Assembly: GCA_041396125.1 (NCBI GenBank)
Contig: JAWKZG010000016.1
Coordinates: 69,817 to 133,816, forward strand
DNA length: 64,000 nt
Origin: JAWKZG01 sp041396125
Lineage (GTDB): Bacteria > Pseudomonadota > Gammaproteobacteria > Competibacterales > Competibacteraceae
Direction: 5' to 3'
The notes beneath the pieces were generated by a model, which made no database searches, had not been told where the DNA came from, and worked only from the letters and a program-made list of their open reading frames with translations. Both the position numbers and the translations under genes were made by a program. Numbering within the stretch: position 1 is the first letter of the stretch; each line of letters begins with the position of its first letter. Of the stretch, positions 29,149-38,626 are shown in pieces.

Positions 29149-30290
29149 CAAATCCCGAGTTCCTTGGCGTAAACAGCAATCTTGTGGGGCTTCATATTCA
29201 ACAGATTTCCTGCATCCCGAAGGAGTACTCGTCCACTCAGAGCTTCACTCACCAAAGCCTTGGAAAAAGTTTCGCTGATTTGCCCCTTCCGAGCCTGGTA
29301 ATAAGTTGGACCTCCCTGGGATTTCTCCTTTTTTCGGTATTGCTCAAGAAGTTCGTCCACATATCCCCGGTAATCATCAAGGCTGATATTTCCAAGCGAA
29401 AGAGCACGTCTTGCGATTACCCATGTACTGACCCGAAAATGGGCTTCCAGAACCGACAGGTTGTCTTTCCAGTTTTCGGTTTCCTGCCAGTAGGCTTTGA
29501 ATTCCACTTCGGGAACCAGAAATTCCGCAGCAACGGCGTTACAGAAAACTTCTTCCTTTCGATGGGTGTCAGGGCTTGCGTCGGAAATTCCACTCTTGCC
29601 GATCCAAATATGAGCCAGTTCATGGATCAAGGTAAATAGCCGGGCACTTGGAACATCTGCTTGGTTGATAAATATTACCGGTGCGAGTGGATCGGAAATT
29701 GCGAATCCCCGGAATTCTTGTACAGACAGGAGACGTGTGTGATGACGAATAAATCCCTGACGCATTACCAAGATACTGGTGTCTTCAATTTTTCGAATCA
29801 AAAGTCGCAGATAGTCGTCCCAAGTGCCCCTCTTGGGATGAGGCGGAAGGCCAAGAACCCGGCGCATATCCTGGACGACTTCCGCAATGCAGGAATCTAC
29901 AGAAAAGCGTCCAACATGGGGATTACGCTTTATACCTTGATCCCTGAGATATTCTGCGTACCACTCCTGTCGCCTCAGTATGGTCTGAGCTATCTCTATA
30001 AGCTCGGGCGATGGGCGATTTGGATGTCTTCCACTAACCGTCCTGAGATCGGGCAAGGGTAAGTTTTCTTCTGGAGGGTGTTTTAGATACAGGTATCCAA
30101 ACGGAATGTGTGTCTTGGACGCAAAATTCTGCGCCTGTTTGAAGGTGGGGGGCTGTTCTCCACTCTCCCAGGCTTCGATCTTATCTTCTGTAACCTTCAG
30201 CTTGGATGCCAGTGCAGGCACACTGAGCTGTGCCCGTTCGCGGGCCCAGTTCAGGATATCTGGATTGATTCTGGCATAAGCGGTAGCCAT
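29148..30290 (-). CDS. XRE-HTH / ImmA-IrrE metallopeptidase (antitoxin-like), module 1
   Basis: The 380-residue protein has an N-terminal XRE helix-turn-helix (LSVPALASKLKVTEDKIEAWESGEQ, residues about 23-50). This is followed by the FGYLYLKHPPEE segment and an ImmA/IrrE zinc peptidase domain with HELAHIW (HExxH) and a downstream ENWK/CNAVAAEFLVP glutamate region. Relatives pair with a downstream DUF4411 gene and act as regulator or antitoxin, possibly by proteolysis. Here the partner is truncated. It stands alone on the minus strand at the edge of the accessory island. Confidence 0.85.
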   Translation of the reverse strand: MATAYARINPDILNWARERAQLSVPALASKLKVTEDKIEAWESGEQPPTFKQAQNFASKTHIPFGYLYLKHPPEENLPLPDLRTVSGRHPNRPSPELIEIAQTILRRQEWYAEYLRDQGIKRNPHVGRFSVDSCIAEVVQDMRRVLGLPPHPKRGTWDDYLRLLIRKIEDTSILVMRQGFIRHHTRLLSVQEFRGFAISDPLAPVIFINQADVPSARLFTLIHELAHIWIGKSGISDASPDTHRKEEVFCNAVAAEFLVPEVEFKAYWQETENWKDNLSVLEAHFRVSTWVIARRALSLGNISLDDYRGYVDELLEQYRKKEKSQGGPTYYQARKGQISETFSKALVSEALSGRVLLRDAGNLLNMKPHKIAVYAKELGI

Positions 30291-30389
30291 GATATGATGT
30301 ACTGCTCGTGAATAAAGTTAGCAAGAACTTAGTGTAAGCTTAGATGCTGCAGTAGCCAACAGGTGTTGTGCGTCTGAAGGTAATGGGCT

Positions 30390-31328
30390 TTAAGACCGGA
30401 ACCGATATCTTGAAGCAGGCCTGCAGATGTGGTTCTCATTGGCAGACTCCAGCAGAAACACTTTGAATGCCTGCCAGATCGGGCTGCGATAGCGCTCGGG
30501 GTGCCACACCAGTGAAAAGTCCCGTGTCAGATGCAGCGGGCTTGGCAATTCCACCATTTCCCCGCGCGCCAGCTCGCCGGCTACGCTGAGACGCGACAGG
30601 CAGGTCAGGCCGAACCCCGCGCGCACGGCCTGTTTGATGGCTTCATGCTGGCCCAGCTCCATGCGCATCCGCAGCCGTGCTACGTGCTGACGAACCGCCG
30701 CTTCGAAAATCGCACGGGTGCCGGAGCCTTTTTCCCGCAGAATCCAGTCCGCTTCCTGCAGGTCGTGCTTGCTGAGCATGTTGACGCCTGCCAGTTTGTG
30801 AGTCGGCGCGCAGACGATAACGAGTTCATCCTGCTGCCAGACTTCGCTGGTCAGATGCGGATCGGTACATTGACCTTCGATTAGCCCGAGATCAGCCTGG
30901 AAATGCAGCAGATCCTCCATGACCTGCTGGGTGTTGCGCAGCCGTAGTTGCAGATCGACACCGGGGTGGAGCTCGCTGAATTTCCCGGCCAGCATTGGCA
31001 GCAGATAAGTCCCCACTGTTGCGCTGGCCGAGACGTGCAACTGTCCTTTCAGCGCGCCGGCAGGTTCCTGCGCAGCATCGATCAGCGCAGCCAGTCCGTC
31101 CAGCAGCTGTTCGGCATCCGGCAGCAGACGCCGCCCGACATCATTGAGTTCAAGACGTCGTCCCAAACGCTCGAACAGCAGCACGCCCAATTGCCGCTCC
31201 AGGTCGCTTAAGGATTGGCTGGTGGCCGACTGGGAAAGATGCAGGCGTTGCGCCGCTGCACTGACAGAACCACCCCGTGCGACATGTACAAACACTTCGA
31301 GTTGTCGAAAGGTCACTTTGGAAGTCAT
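30390..31328 (-). CDS. LysR-family transcriptional regulator (YeiE/CysB-like)
   Basis: The 312-residue regulator has an N-terminal wHTH (FRQLEVFVHVARGGSVSAAAQRLHLSQSATSQSLSDLE) and a LysR substrate domain with GTYLLPMLAGKF and REKGSGTRAIFE, as in the YeiE group. It is divergent from a YeiH-family transporter 102 bp away, a common pair in which the regulator controls the transporter. The inducer is unknown. Confidence 0.88.
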   Translation of the reverse strand: MTSKVTFRQLEVFVHVARGGSVSAAAQRLHLSQSATSQSLSDLERQLGVLLFERLGRRLELNDVGRRLLPDAEQLLDGLAALIDAAQEPAGALKGQLHVSASATVGTYLLPMLAGKFSELHPGVDLQLRLRNTQQVMEDLLHFQADLGLIEGQCTDPHLTSEVWQQDELVIVCAPTHKLAGVNMLSKHDLQEADWILREKGSGTRAIFEAAVRQHVARLRMRMELGQHEAIKQAVRAGFGLTCLSRLSVAGELARGEMVELPSPLHLTRDFSLVWHPERYRSPIWQAFKVFLLESANENHICRPASRYRFRS

Positions 31329-31395
31329 ATCGGTTTTACTGAACAGTCATATTGTCATTACCCAGTATCTCAGTTCCTTATTCCTGAATAGTCTA

Positions 31396-31415
31396 TGCAT
31401 ATAACAAAATATGCA
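31396..31415. promoter_or_regulatory. Inverted repeat in the LysR/YeiH intergenic region
   Basis: TGCATAT-AACAAA-ATATGCA is a perfect 7-bp dyad 15 bp before the transporter start codon. Its position suggests an operator or the core of the transporter promoter; the regulator is presumably the divergent LysR protein. Confidence 0.4.
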
Positions 31416-31430
31416 AAGGCATCGTGAACT

Positions 31431-32441
31431 ATGTGGAAAGGTCTTGGTATTTGCGCAGCGTTAACCTTGGGCGGCTTCGGCATCGCGCACCTGCCCATCA
31501 TTCAAAGCAGTGGCGTCAGCCCCCTGGTTTTCGCACTCTTGCTGGGTCTGGTGGTGGGCAACCTGCCGTTTACCCGAGCGGGCAAAAGCGCTACCGCCGG
31601 ATTTCAGTTTGCAACCCGCTGGTTGTTGCGCGGCGGTATCGTGCTGTTCGGACTTTCTTTAACGCTACAGCAAATCATGGCGCTTGGGCCTAGCGTGGTT
31701 TTGCTGGATATGCTGGTCATCAGTGCTGTGCTGGTTACCGGTTACTGGATCGGTACGCGCTGGCTGCAACTGGATCGGGAAACCGCGCTGCTCACGAGCG
31801 CGGGCAGCGCAATCTGTGGCGCAGCGGCGGTACTTGCCACGGAAGCAACGATCCGTTCGCGTCCTGCCGCCACCTCGATGGCCGTAGCAACCGTGGTGCT
31901 GTTCGGCAGTCTCGCCATGCTGGCCTACCCTTTACTCTATCCGCTGATCGGCTGGGAGGAAGGGCTTTATGGTGTTTATATCGGTGCCACTGTGCATGAA
32001 GTCGCGCAGGTTGTGGCGGCCGGTGATGCTGTCGGTCCGCAAGCACTGGCCAACGCAGTGATCGTTAAATTGATCCGGGTTATGTTGCTGGTGCCCTTCC
32101 TGCTGATCGTCGGCCAATGGTGGCTGCGTCGCGCTGACTTGCCCCAAGGCCAGACGCCGAATCAGACAGGAGCAGCACAACGCCTGATCATTCCCTGGTT
32201 CGCGGTGGGCTTTCTGGGCATGGTGGTATTCAACAGTGTCGTAACCTTGCCCGAATCTGTTCATCAGACACTGGTTATGACAGGACAGATTGCCCTGGCC
32301 ATGGCGATGGCCGCTTTGGGCTACGAAACACGACTGGAAAAACTCCGGGCACTGGGGCTCAAGCCGTTCCTGCTGGCACTGATACTGTTCGGTCTGCTGC
32401 TTGGCGGCGGATTGCTGGTAACGCCTTTGCTGATGGGGTAA
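31431..32441 (+). CDS. YeiH-family putative sulfate exporter
   Basis: This 336-residue polytopic membrane protein belongs to the YeiH/UPF0324 family. It has about ten hydrophobic helices and conserved segments FALLLGLVVGNL, FATRWLLRGGIVLFGLSLTLQ, SAICGAAAVLATEATI and GATVHEVAQVVAAG. Family members are annotated as sulfate exporters, but the substrate is weakly established. It is divergently paired with a LysR gene. The start is ATG 31431 with no strong ribosome-binding site. Confidence 0.85.
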   Translation: MWKGLGICAALTLGGFGIAHLPIIQSSGVSPLVFALLLGLVVGNLPFTRAGKSATAGFQFATRWLLRGGIVLFGLSLTLQQIMALGPSVVLLDMLVISAVLVTGYWIGTRWLQLDRETALLTSAGSAICGAAAVLATEATIRSRPAATSMAVATVVLFGSLAMLAYPLLYPLIGWEEGLYGVYIGATVHEVAQVVAAGDAVGPQALANAVIVKLIRVMLLVPFLLIVGQWWLRRADLPQGQTPNQTGAAQRLIIPWFAVGFLGMVVFNSVVTLPESVHQTLVMTGQIALAMAMAALGYETRLEKLRALGLKPFLLALILFGLLLGGGLLVTPLLMG

Positions 32442-32562
32442 GAAGCCGTACTGCCGGCGTTCATGCGAGTTTCCTTTAGTGGTTTGAAAGTCAGATCGAC
32501 AAATGACCCGAGTTGGTTTATATTTTTAATAATTTATTTATTTTTATAAACCGGAGGTCAGC

Positions 32563-33630
32563 ATGATTGGAGAGCGATTGAAGCGAGCCCGTGCTGCCGC
32601 TGGCCTGTCCATGCAAGCGCTGGGTGTGCAAGCTGGGGTTAGTGCCAATATGATCAAGAAATACGAGCATGATGTCAGCATGCCCAGCTCATCGGTGCTC
32701 ATTAAGCTTGGCAAGGCATTAGGTGTACGCAGCGAATATTTTTTCCGCCCGGTCAATGTCACCCTGTCCGAGGTGGAATACCGTAAGCGATCCAGCACGC
32801 CTGCTGCGGTGCTTAAGCGTATTGAGGCGGATGTGTTGGATCAGGCGGAGCGTTGGCAGGAACTGGCTAATCTGTGGCCTGCTTTTCCGGTACCCGTATT
32901 TAGTGGTGTAAAGGGCCTGCCGACGCATATTGATGCGCTGGAGCAGATTGAACAGGTTGCAGAACAGGTACGTGCAAGCTGGCAGTTGGGTCTGAACCCC
33001 TTGCCAGATCTGATTGATGTGCTGGAATCACAGGGTGTGCTGGTGATTATCACCCTGGTCGAGGAACTCGCCAAACTTGATGGCTTGCAAGCTACGATTG
33101 CTAAACAGCCGGTAGTCGTTGTTTCTGCCAACTGGCCAGGTGATCGGCAGCGTTTCACACTGGCCCATGAACTAGGTCATCTGCTTTTGCACGGCCGACT
33201 GGCTACTACGCTGGATGAAGAGAAAGCCTGCAACCGTTTTGCATCAGCTTTTTTGTTACCGGCCGCCAGTATTCGCCAGCATTTGGGAAGTAAGCGACAT
33301 AATCTGGAGGCTCGTGAGCTTTATATACTGAAGCATGAGTTCGGCCTCAGTATGCAAGCCTGCCTGTATCGAGCGGCGGATTTGGACATCATTGATGAAT
33401 CGACCCGTAAACGACTATTTTTGTTTTTCTCAAAACAAGGCTGGCGGAAAAAGGAGCCGGGTAATGCCTATCCTCAAGAGCAGACTCTGCTTTTTCAGCA
33501 ACTGGTTTATCGGGCATTGGGGGAAGGAATAATCAGCGAATCCAAAGCAGCAGAATTGCTGAAAATACCCCTGATGAGCTTCCATCAGATGCGAAAAATG
33601 GAATCGTTTGATGCAGTTGCTCATCAGTGA
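32563..33630 (+). CDS. XRE-HTH / ImmA-IrrE metallopeptidase (antitoxin-like), module 2
   Basis: The 355-residue protein has an N-terminal XRE helix-turn-helix (RLKRARAAAGLSMQALGVQAGVSANMIKKYEH, about 4-35). A zinc peptidase domain near 190-240 has TLAHELGHLLLHG (HExxH) and CNRFASAFLLP. ACCGGAGG precedes the start. It overlaps a PIN-domain gene by 20 bases. The domain plan matches module 1 at 29148 but the proteins are clearly different in sequence. An AT-rich promoter (32518-32550) lies upstream. Likely roles are repressor and antitoxin of the adjacent PIN protein. Confidence 0.85.
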   Translation: MIGERLKRARAAAGLSMQALGVQAGVSANMIKKYEHDVSMPSSSVLIKLGKALGVRSEYFFRPVNVTLSEVEYRKRSSTPAAVLKRIEADVLDQAERWQELANLWPAFPVPVFSGVKGLPTHIDALEQIEQVAEQVRASWQLGLNPLPDLIDVLESQGVLVIITLVEELAKLDGLQATIAKQPVVVVSANWPGDRQRFTLAHELGHLLLHGRLATTLDEEKACNRFASAFLLPAASIRQHLGSKRHNLEARELYILKHEFGLSMQACLYRAADLDIIDESTRKRLFLFFSKQGWRKKEPGNAYPQEQTLLFQQLVYRALGEGIISESKAAELLKIPLMSFHQMRKMESFDAVAHQ

Positions 33631-33799
33631 CGCCAATATCCTGATAGATTTGGAGGAAGGGCAACTGTTAACACAATTCTTCCAGCTGCCATATGAATTC
33701 AGAGTTTTAGATATCCTGTTTTATGAGGAGTTGGAAGCGCAACATGGGCATTTATTGGATCTGGGGCTACAAACGGTGAGCTTACCAGCCACTCAATAA
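33611..33799 (+). pseudogene. Truncated PIN-domain toxin, partner of module 2
   Basis: About 62 residues begin MQLLISDANILIDLEEGQLL and continue YEFRVLDILFYEELEAQHGHLLDLGL. This is the N-terminal part of a PIN-like nuclease (usually about 150 residues). The first catalytic Asp (SDAN) is present and the frame ends at TAA 33797-33799. Removing one base near 33788-33792 lets reading continue as LNKQAEVFANYHVSINIL before a stop at about 33883, so a frameshift is superimposed on a shortened C-terminus. The ATG overlaps the upstream protease gene by 20 bases. Probably non-functional as written. Confidence 0.65.
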
Positions 33800-33883
33800 A
33801 CAGGCAGAGGTATTTGCTAATTATCATGTATCTATTAATATCTTAAGCGACAAGCCGCCAAAGGATAGTGTTGCGAGAGGATA

Positions 33884-36800
33884 ATGGGCCCGCCAAATAA
33901 ATCGTCCGATCAGAGTAATTTCGGATTTCTGCAGGAACACGATCCCATCTTTCTGCAGTTGGCCAGCAGCGCCGAAAACACTTTTGCCAGCGATCCCAAC
34001 ACCACGCTGATTAAACTGCGCCAGCTGGGTGAGGCGATGGCGCAGGATATTGCCGCCCGCTGCGGTATCGAGTTCGATGAGCAGGTGTCGCAGGCCGATC
34101 TGCTATACCGGATCAACCGCGAGCTGCGGCTGGAACCGGTGGTAATACAGTATTTCCACACCCTGCGCATCGAAGGCAATAAAGCCACTCATCAGTTTAA
34201 AACCCGTCACAAAGAAGCGCTGGACGGTCTTAAAGTCGCCCGCGCCCTGGCCATCTGGTTTCATCAGTCTTTTGGCAAACAAGGCACCGGCTTCAAACCC
34301 GGCCCTTTTATCCCGCCGCCGGACCCGAGTGCACAACTGCGCCGTCTGCAAACTGAAATCGAACAACTGCAAGCTCAGCTACTGGCCGCCAATGCCCAAC
34401 TGGATAGCAATCAACAGCTAACCGTGCTATTAGCGCAGGAAAAAGCCGAATGGTCGGAGCTGGCGCAACAGATGGATACCGAGTCCCGCCAGCTGGCCGA
34501 ACTGGCCCGTCAGCACGAGGCCGAACTCAGCCGGCAGCAGGAAAAATTCGAGCAGCGGCTGAAAACATTGCAGGCCGAACTGGCCAGACAAACCGAGCAG
34601 ACTGCCAGCACCCGGAAACAAGCACTTAACCGGAACATCCGCAAGGCGAATCAGCATGTCGTTCTGAACGAAGAACTGACTCGTATCCTGATCGATCAGC
34701 AGCTTGTGGAGGCCGGCTGGCAGGCAGATTCGCAGGACGTAAGCTACCAAAAAGGCGCACGCCCGGAAAAAGGCGTCAACAAAGCTATTGCCGAATGGCC
34801 CACCGAGTATCAGGGTAAAAAAGGCCGTGCCGACTATGTGCTCTTTTGCGGTCTGACGCCTATTGCCGTGGTCGAAGCGAAAAAAGAAACCACCAATGTG
34901 GCCGGTAAAATTCCGCAAGCCGAACGCTATGCCCGTGGTTTTAAAGTATCAACACCGCTGCAGGCGGCCTGGGAACTGGCGGGGCGGACGGTCGCCTGGG
35001 CCGACGAGCAAGATAGTCATTTTCATATACCGTTCGTCTATTCCTGCAATGGTCGTCCCTTCATTCAGCAACTGGCGGAACAATCCGGCACCTGGTTCCG
35101 CGATGTGCGTGAGCCGAGCAATACCGCCAAACCGCTGCAGCAATTCCACAGCCCCGCCGGTTTGCTGGATAAACTCAAACGCAGCAAGGACAACGCCGAA
35201 GCCAAATTGCAGCAAGAGGGTTTTGGCTATCTGCAACTGCGCGACTATCAGCAAACCGCCATTCGTGCCGTCGAGCAGGCGCTGGCAGAAAACCGGCAGC
35301 GCTGCCTGCTGGCGATGGCGACCGGTACTGGCAAAACCCGCACCATCATCGGTTTGATGTATCGCTTGCTGAAAGCCGAGCGCTTTAAACGCATTTTATT
35401 TCTGGTCGATCGCACCGCGCTGGGTCAGCAGGCGCTGGATGTTTTTAACGAAGCTCCACTGGAGCAGAACCAGACGCTGTCCAAAATCTACAATATTGCG
35501 ACCCTGGGTGATATGGCCGCCGAGGCGGAAACGCGGGTGCAAGTCGCCACGGTGCAAGCTATGGTGAAGCGGATATTCATGAGCGACGATCCACCACCGG
35601 TAGACCAGTTTGATTGCCTCATTGTGGACGAAGCCCATCGCGGCTACACCCTTGATCAAGAGATGAGCGAAGGCGAACTGGCCACCCGCGACGCCAGCCA
35701 ATACCTGTCCAGCTATCGCCGGGTACTGGATTATTTCGACGCCGTCAAAATCGGCCTGACCGCAACACCTGCCAAACATACCAGCGAGATCTTCGGCAAA
35801 CCGATTTACATTTACGCTTACCGCGAGGCGGTGGCGGATGACTGGCTGATCGATCACGAACCGCCGATTCGCTATGAAACCCTGCTCACGCGAAATGGCA
35901 TTCGGTTTGAAAAAGGCAGCCAGGTCAGCGTCATCAATACCCAAACCGGCGCGGTGGAAGCCGCCGAACTGGACGACGAGCTGAATTTTGAAGTGGATGC
36001 GTTTAACCGCCGCGTGATCAACGAAAACTTCAATAACGTGATCTGCCAGCAACTGGCGCAGGAGCTGGACCCTTTCGGCGACGAAAAAACCCTGATCTTC
36101 TGCGCTACCGATCTGCACGCCGATATGGTCAAGCGCCTGCTGGATGAGGCTTTCAAGGCACTTTATAACGGCGACTACAATCAGGCCGCCGTGGCCAAGA
36201 TCACTGGCCAGAGCGACAAAGTCGAGCAATTGATCCGCCAGTACAAAAACGAGCGTTACCCGACTATCGCTATTACCGTCGATCTGCTGACCACCGGCAT
36301 TGATGTGCCCAAAATCTGCCATCTGGTGTTTCTGCGCCGGGTGAAGTCGCGCATTCTGTACGAACAGATGATTGGCCGCGCCACCCGTCGCTGTGACGAA
36401 ATCGGCAAAACCGTGTTTCGTATCTACGATCCGGTGGATATCTACGCCGCGCTGCAAGAAGTTTCCACCATGAAACCGCTGGTGAAAGACCCGAACATCA
36501 CTATCGAGCAACTGGCGGGCGAATTAACCGACCCCGAGCATCTGCAGCGGACGTTGAACGCACCGGGTGAACAGGCTGGCGAAAATCAGGCCGATGTGGT
36601 GCTGAGCCAGCTTAGCCAGAAACTGATGCGGATACTGCGCAAAGCAGGCCAACAAGCCGAATCCAAACCGGCGCTCAAGCAAAAACTGGACGAATTGCAA
36701 AACCTCTGGGGCGTCGAGCCCGGCAAATTGCACCAGCACCTGCACCAGATGGGGCCGACTCAGGCCGCGCAATTTATCCGGCAACAACACGGCTTGCTGC

Positions 36801-37408
36801 ACCAGTTGGCCGAGGTGAAGCAATTGCTGGGCAGTGAGCATTTCCCGCTGATCTCCGAGCACGACGACCAACTGCTGGTGCGCGAGCAAAGCTATGGCCG
36901 GCATGCCAAGCCGGAAGATTATCTGGATGGCTTTAACCGCTTTATTCATGAGCAGATCAATCAGTCAGCGGCGCTGGCGGTGGTGGTTAACAAACCGCGC
37001 GATCTGACCCGTGCCCAGCTCAAGGAAATCCGCCTGTTGCTGGATAACGCAGGCTACAGTGAAGCGAAGTTACGCAGCGCCTGGCGCGACCAGACTAATC
37101 AGGACATTGCTGCCAGCATCATTGGCCATATTCGCCAGGCCGCGCTGGGCGAAGCCCTACTGCCGTTCGAGCAGCGGGTCAGTAAAGCCATGCAGCAGAT
37201 TTATGCGCAGCACAACTGGACGCCTATGCAACGTAAATGGCTGGAGCGTCTGGCCAAACAGCTCACCCATGAAGTTATCATCGACCGCGCCGCGATCAAT
37301 GACCTGCCTGCCTTTCAGGGCGGTGCCAAACAGCTCGATAAGGTGCTGAATCAGCAGTTGGATAGCGTACTGGAGACGTTGAACGAGGGGCTTTGGGAAG
37401 CGGGTTGA
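33884..37408 (+). CDS. hsdR: Type I restriction endonuclease subunit R (EcoKI-like)
   Basis: The ATP-dependent translocase and nuclease subunit has 1,174 residues, close to EcoKI HsdR (1,170). In order: a DUF4145 domain (about 20-130); a Gln/Glu-rich coiled coil (about 150-245); the HsdR nuclease domain with a PD-(D/E)xK site at D317, E331 and K333 (GRADYVLF, AVVEAKKE); helicase motif I ATGTGKT (479-485); motif II DEAH (582-585) and TATPAKHT; motif VI IGRATRRCDEIG; and a helical C-terminus. GAGAGG precedes ATG 33884. Downstream, its last 64 codons are tandemly duplicated and the second copy is split by an IS. Confidence 0.95.
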   Translation: MGPPNKSSDQSNFGFLQEHDPIFLQLASSAENTFASDPNTTLIKLRQLGEAMAQDIAARCGIEFDEQVSQADLLYRINRELRLEPVVIQYFHTLRIEGNKATHQFKTRHKEALDGLKVARALAIWFHQSFGKQGTGFKPGPFIPPPDPSAQLRRLQTEIEQLQAQLLAANAQLDSNQQLTVLLAQEKAEWSELAQQMDTESRQLAELARQHEAELSRQQEKFEQRLKTLQAELARQTEQTASTRKQALNRNIRKANQHVVLNEELTRILIDQQLVEAGWQADSQDVSYQKGARPEKGVNKAIAEWPTEYQGKKGRADYVLFCGLTPIAVVEAKKETTNVAGKIPQAERYARGFKVSTPLQAAWELAGRTVAWADEQDSHFHIPFVYSCNGRPFIQQLAEQSGTWFRDVREPSNTAKPLQQFHSPAGLLDKLKRSKDNAEAKLQQEGFGYLQLRDYQQTAIRAVEQALAENRQRCLLAMATGTGKTRTIIGLMYRLLKAERFKRILFLVDRTALGQQALDVFNEAPLEQNQTLSKIYNIATLGDMAAEAETRVQVATVQAMVKRIFMSDDPPPVDQFDCLIVDEAHRGYTLDQEMSEGELATRDASQYLSSYRRVLDYFDAVKIGLTATPAKHTSEIFGKPIYIYAYREAVADDWLIDHEPPIRYETLLTRNGIRFEKGSQVSVINTQTGAVEAAELDDELNFEVDAFNRRVINENFNNVICQQLAQELDPFGDEKTLIFCATDLHADMVKRLLDEAFKALYNGDYNQAAVAKITGQSDKVEQLIRQYKNERYPTIAITVDLLTTGIDVPKICHLVFLRRVKSRILYEQMIGRATRRCDEIGKTVFRIYDPVDIYAALQEVSTMKPLVKDPNITIEQLAGELTDPEHLQRTLNAPGEQAGENQADVVLSQLSQKLMRILRKAGQQAESKPALKQKLDELQNLWGVEPGKLHQHLHQMGPTQAAQFIRQQHGLLHQLAEVKQLLGSEHFPLISEHDDQLLVREQSYGRHAKPEDYLDGFNRFIHEQINQSAALAVVVNKPRDLTRAQLKEIRLLLDNAGYSEAKLRSAWRDQTNQDIAASIIGHIRQAALGEALLPFEQRVSKAMQQIYAQHNWTPMQRKWLERLAKQLTHEVIIDRAAINDLPAFQGGAKQLDKVLNQQLDSVLETLNEGLWEAG

Positions 37409-37598
37409 AGGAGCATGTGAAATCTGTGTTTTCCTTAAAATCTCCCCTGGCCCTCCTTTGGAAAAGAGGGGATGGGAGCGCGTTTTTGATCGCGGCCATT
37501 TATGCTGCAGCATCTGCCTCCCCCTTTGAAAAAGGGGGATTGAGGGGGATTTTTTTGCTATAGGTGAATGGGAGAACATGTTTATAAAAGGTGTTTTT
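37216..37598. repeat. Tandem duplication of hsdR 3' end, copy 1
   Basis: This 383-bp unit holds the final ~64 codons of hsdR plus its ~190-bp 3' flank and is repeated immediately downstream from 37599. The flank contains two palindromic C/G-rich segments: CCCCTGGCCCTCCTTTGG with AAAAGAGGGGATGGG, and CCCCCTTTGAAAAAGGGGG. These are of the kind dispersed in many bacterial genomes and could form hairpins after hsdR. Confidence 0.85.
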
Positions 37599-37757
37599 CT
37601 GGACGCCTATGCAACTTAAATGGCTGGAGCGTCTGGCCAAACAGCTCACCCATGAAGTTATCATCGACCGCGCCGCGATCAATGACCTGCCTGCGTTTCG
37701 GGGTGGTGCCAAACAGCTCGATAAGCTGTTGAATCAGCAGTTGGATAGCTGTACTGG

Positions 37758-38567
37758 TCAAGCAAAACCTGACACTTTGGATAGAGACATTTCAAATTCT
37801 ACCGGCGATAAATCTGCATTAGCCGAATGAAGCCGGTCATGATTGTAATAACGGATGTAATGCTCGACATCCTGCGTCATCGTTTGACGGCTCAGGTGAT
37901 AGACTTTCAGCAGCCATTCGTTTTTTAAACTGCCGAAGAAACGCTCGACCACGGCATTATCCCAACACGCACCGACCCCACTCATGGACGCCTTGATGTG
38001 ATGCTTTTCGAGCCGTTGGCGGTACCGTTTGCTGGTATATTGCGACCCCTGATCGCTGTGAAATAGGAGGCCTTTGCCTGGCTTTCTCAGGGTAATGGCC
38101 ATTTGCATAGCCCGCTCCACCAGGTCTACCGTCATACGTTTATCTATCGCCCAACCGACGATCTTGCGCGAATATAAATCCATCACCACGGCCAAATACA
38201 TCCAGCCTTCATGAGTCCATAAATACGTCACATCACCCGCCCACGCTTGATTTGCCTGGGCGGGATTAAAGTCCTGATTGAGCAGATTGTCGGCCACCGG
38301 ATGCGAATCGTTACGCCGCGTGGTCGCTTTATAAGCCTGGCGCTGAATCACCTTCAAACCTAATCGCTTCATCAGCTGACGAACCCGATAGCGGCCCATC
38401 TCAAAGCCTTCTTTGCGCAGCCTCTTGAGCAGTCCCCGAGACCCCAAACTGCCCCGGCTGTCCGCAAACAGCTGCTTGATGCGTCGATATAGATGCAACT
38501 CATCTGCTGTAATCAATGCTGCGGGACGCTTTAGCCACGCATAGTAAGCCGCGTGACTGACTTGCAT
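37758..38567 (-). CDS. IS3-family transposase OrfB (DDE integrase domain)
   Basis: The 269-residue catalytic part has the DDE triad in WAGDVTYLWT (D), HSDQGSQY (D) and NAVVERFFGSLKNE (E), plus the HTH_21 segment YRVRQLMKRLGL. The frame extends upstream of ATG 38567 (KFQFIQEQS...) to the slippery A6G run at 38660-38666. The active enzyme is therefore expected as an OrfAB fusion made by -1 frameshifting. Confidence 0.92.
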   Translation of the reverse strand: MQVSHAAYYAWLKRPAALITADELHLYRRIKQLFADSRGSLGSRGLLKRLRKEGFEMGRYRVRQLMKRLGLKVIQRQAYKATTRRNDSHPVADNLLNQDFNPAQANQAWAGDVTYLWTHEGWMYLAVVMDLYSRKIVGWAIDKRMTVDLVERAMQMAITLRKPGKGLLFHSDQGSQYTSKRYRQRLEKHHIKASMSGVGACWDNAVVERFFGSLKNEWLLKVYHLSRQTMTQDVEHYIRYYNHDRLHSANADLSPVEFEMSLSKVSGFA

Positions 38568-38626
38568 GACTTGACAACATAATCGCGTCGGGTACTGAAC
38601 GGACTGCTCTTGGATAAACTGAAACT

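Noticed and set aside
35396..36511. A 371-residue reading frame opposite hsdR
   Set aside because: Shadow of hsdR; no domain features.
37599..37830. A separate small gene encoding an HsdR C-terminus
   Set aside because: It is the duplicated tail of hsdR interrupted by the IS, without its own start signal.
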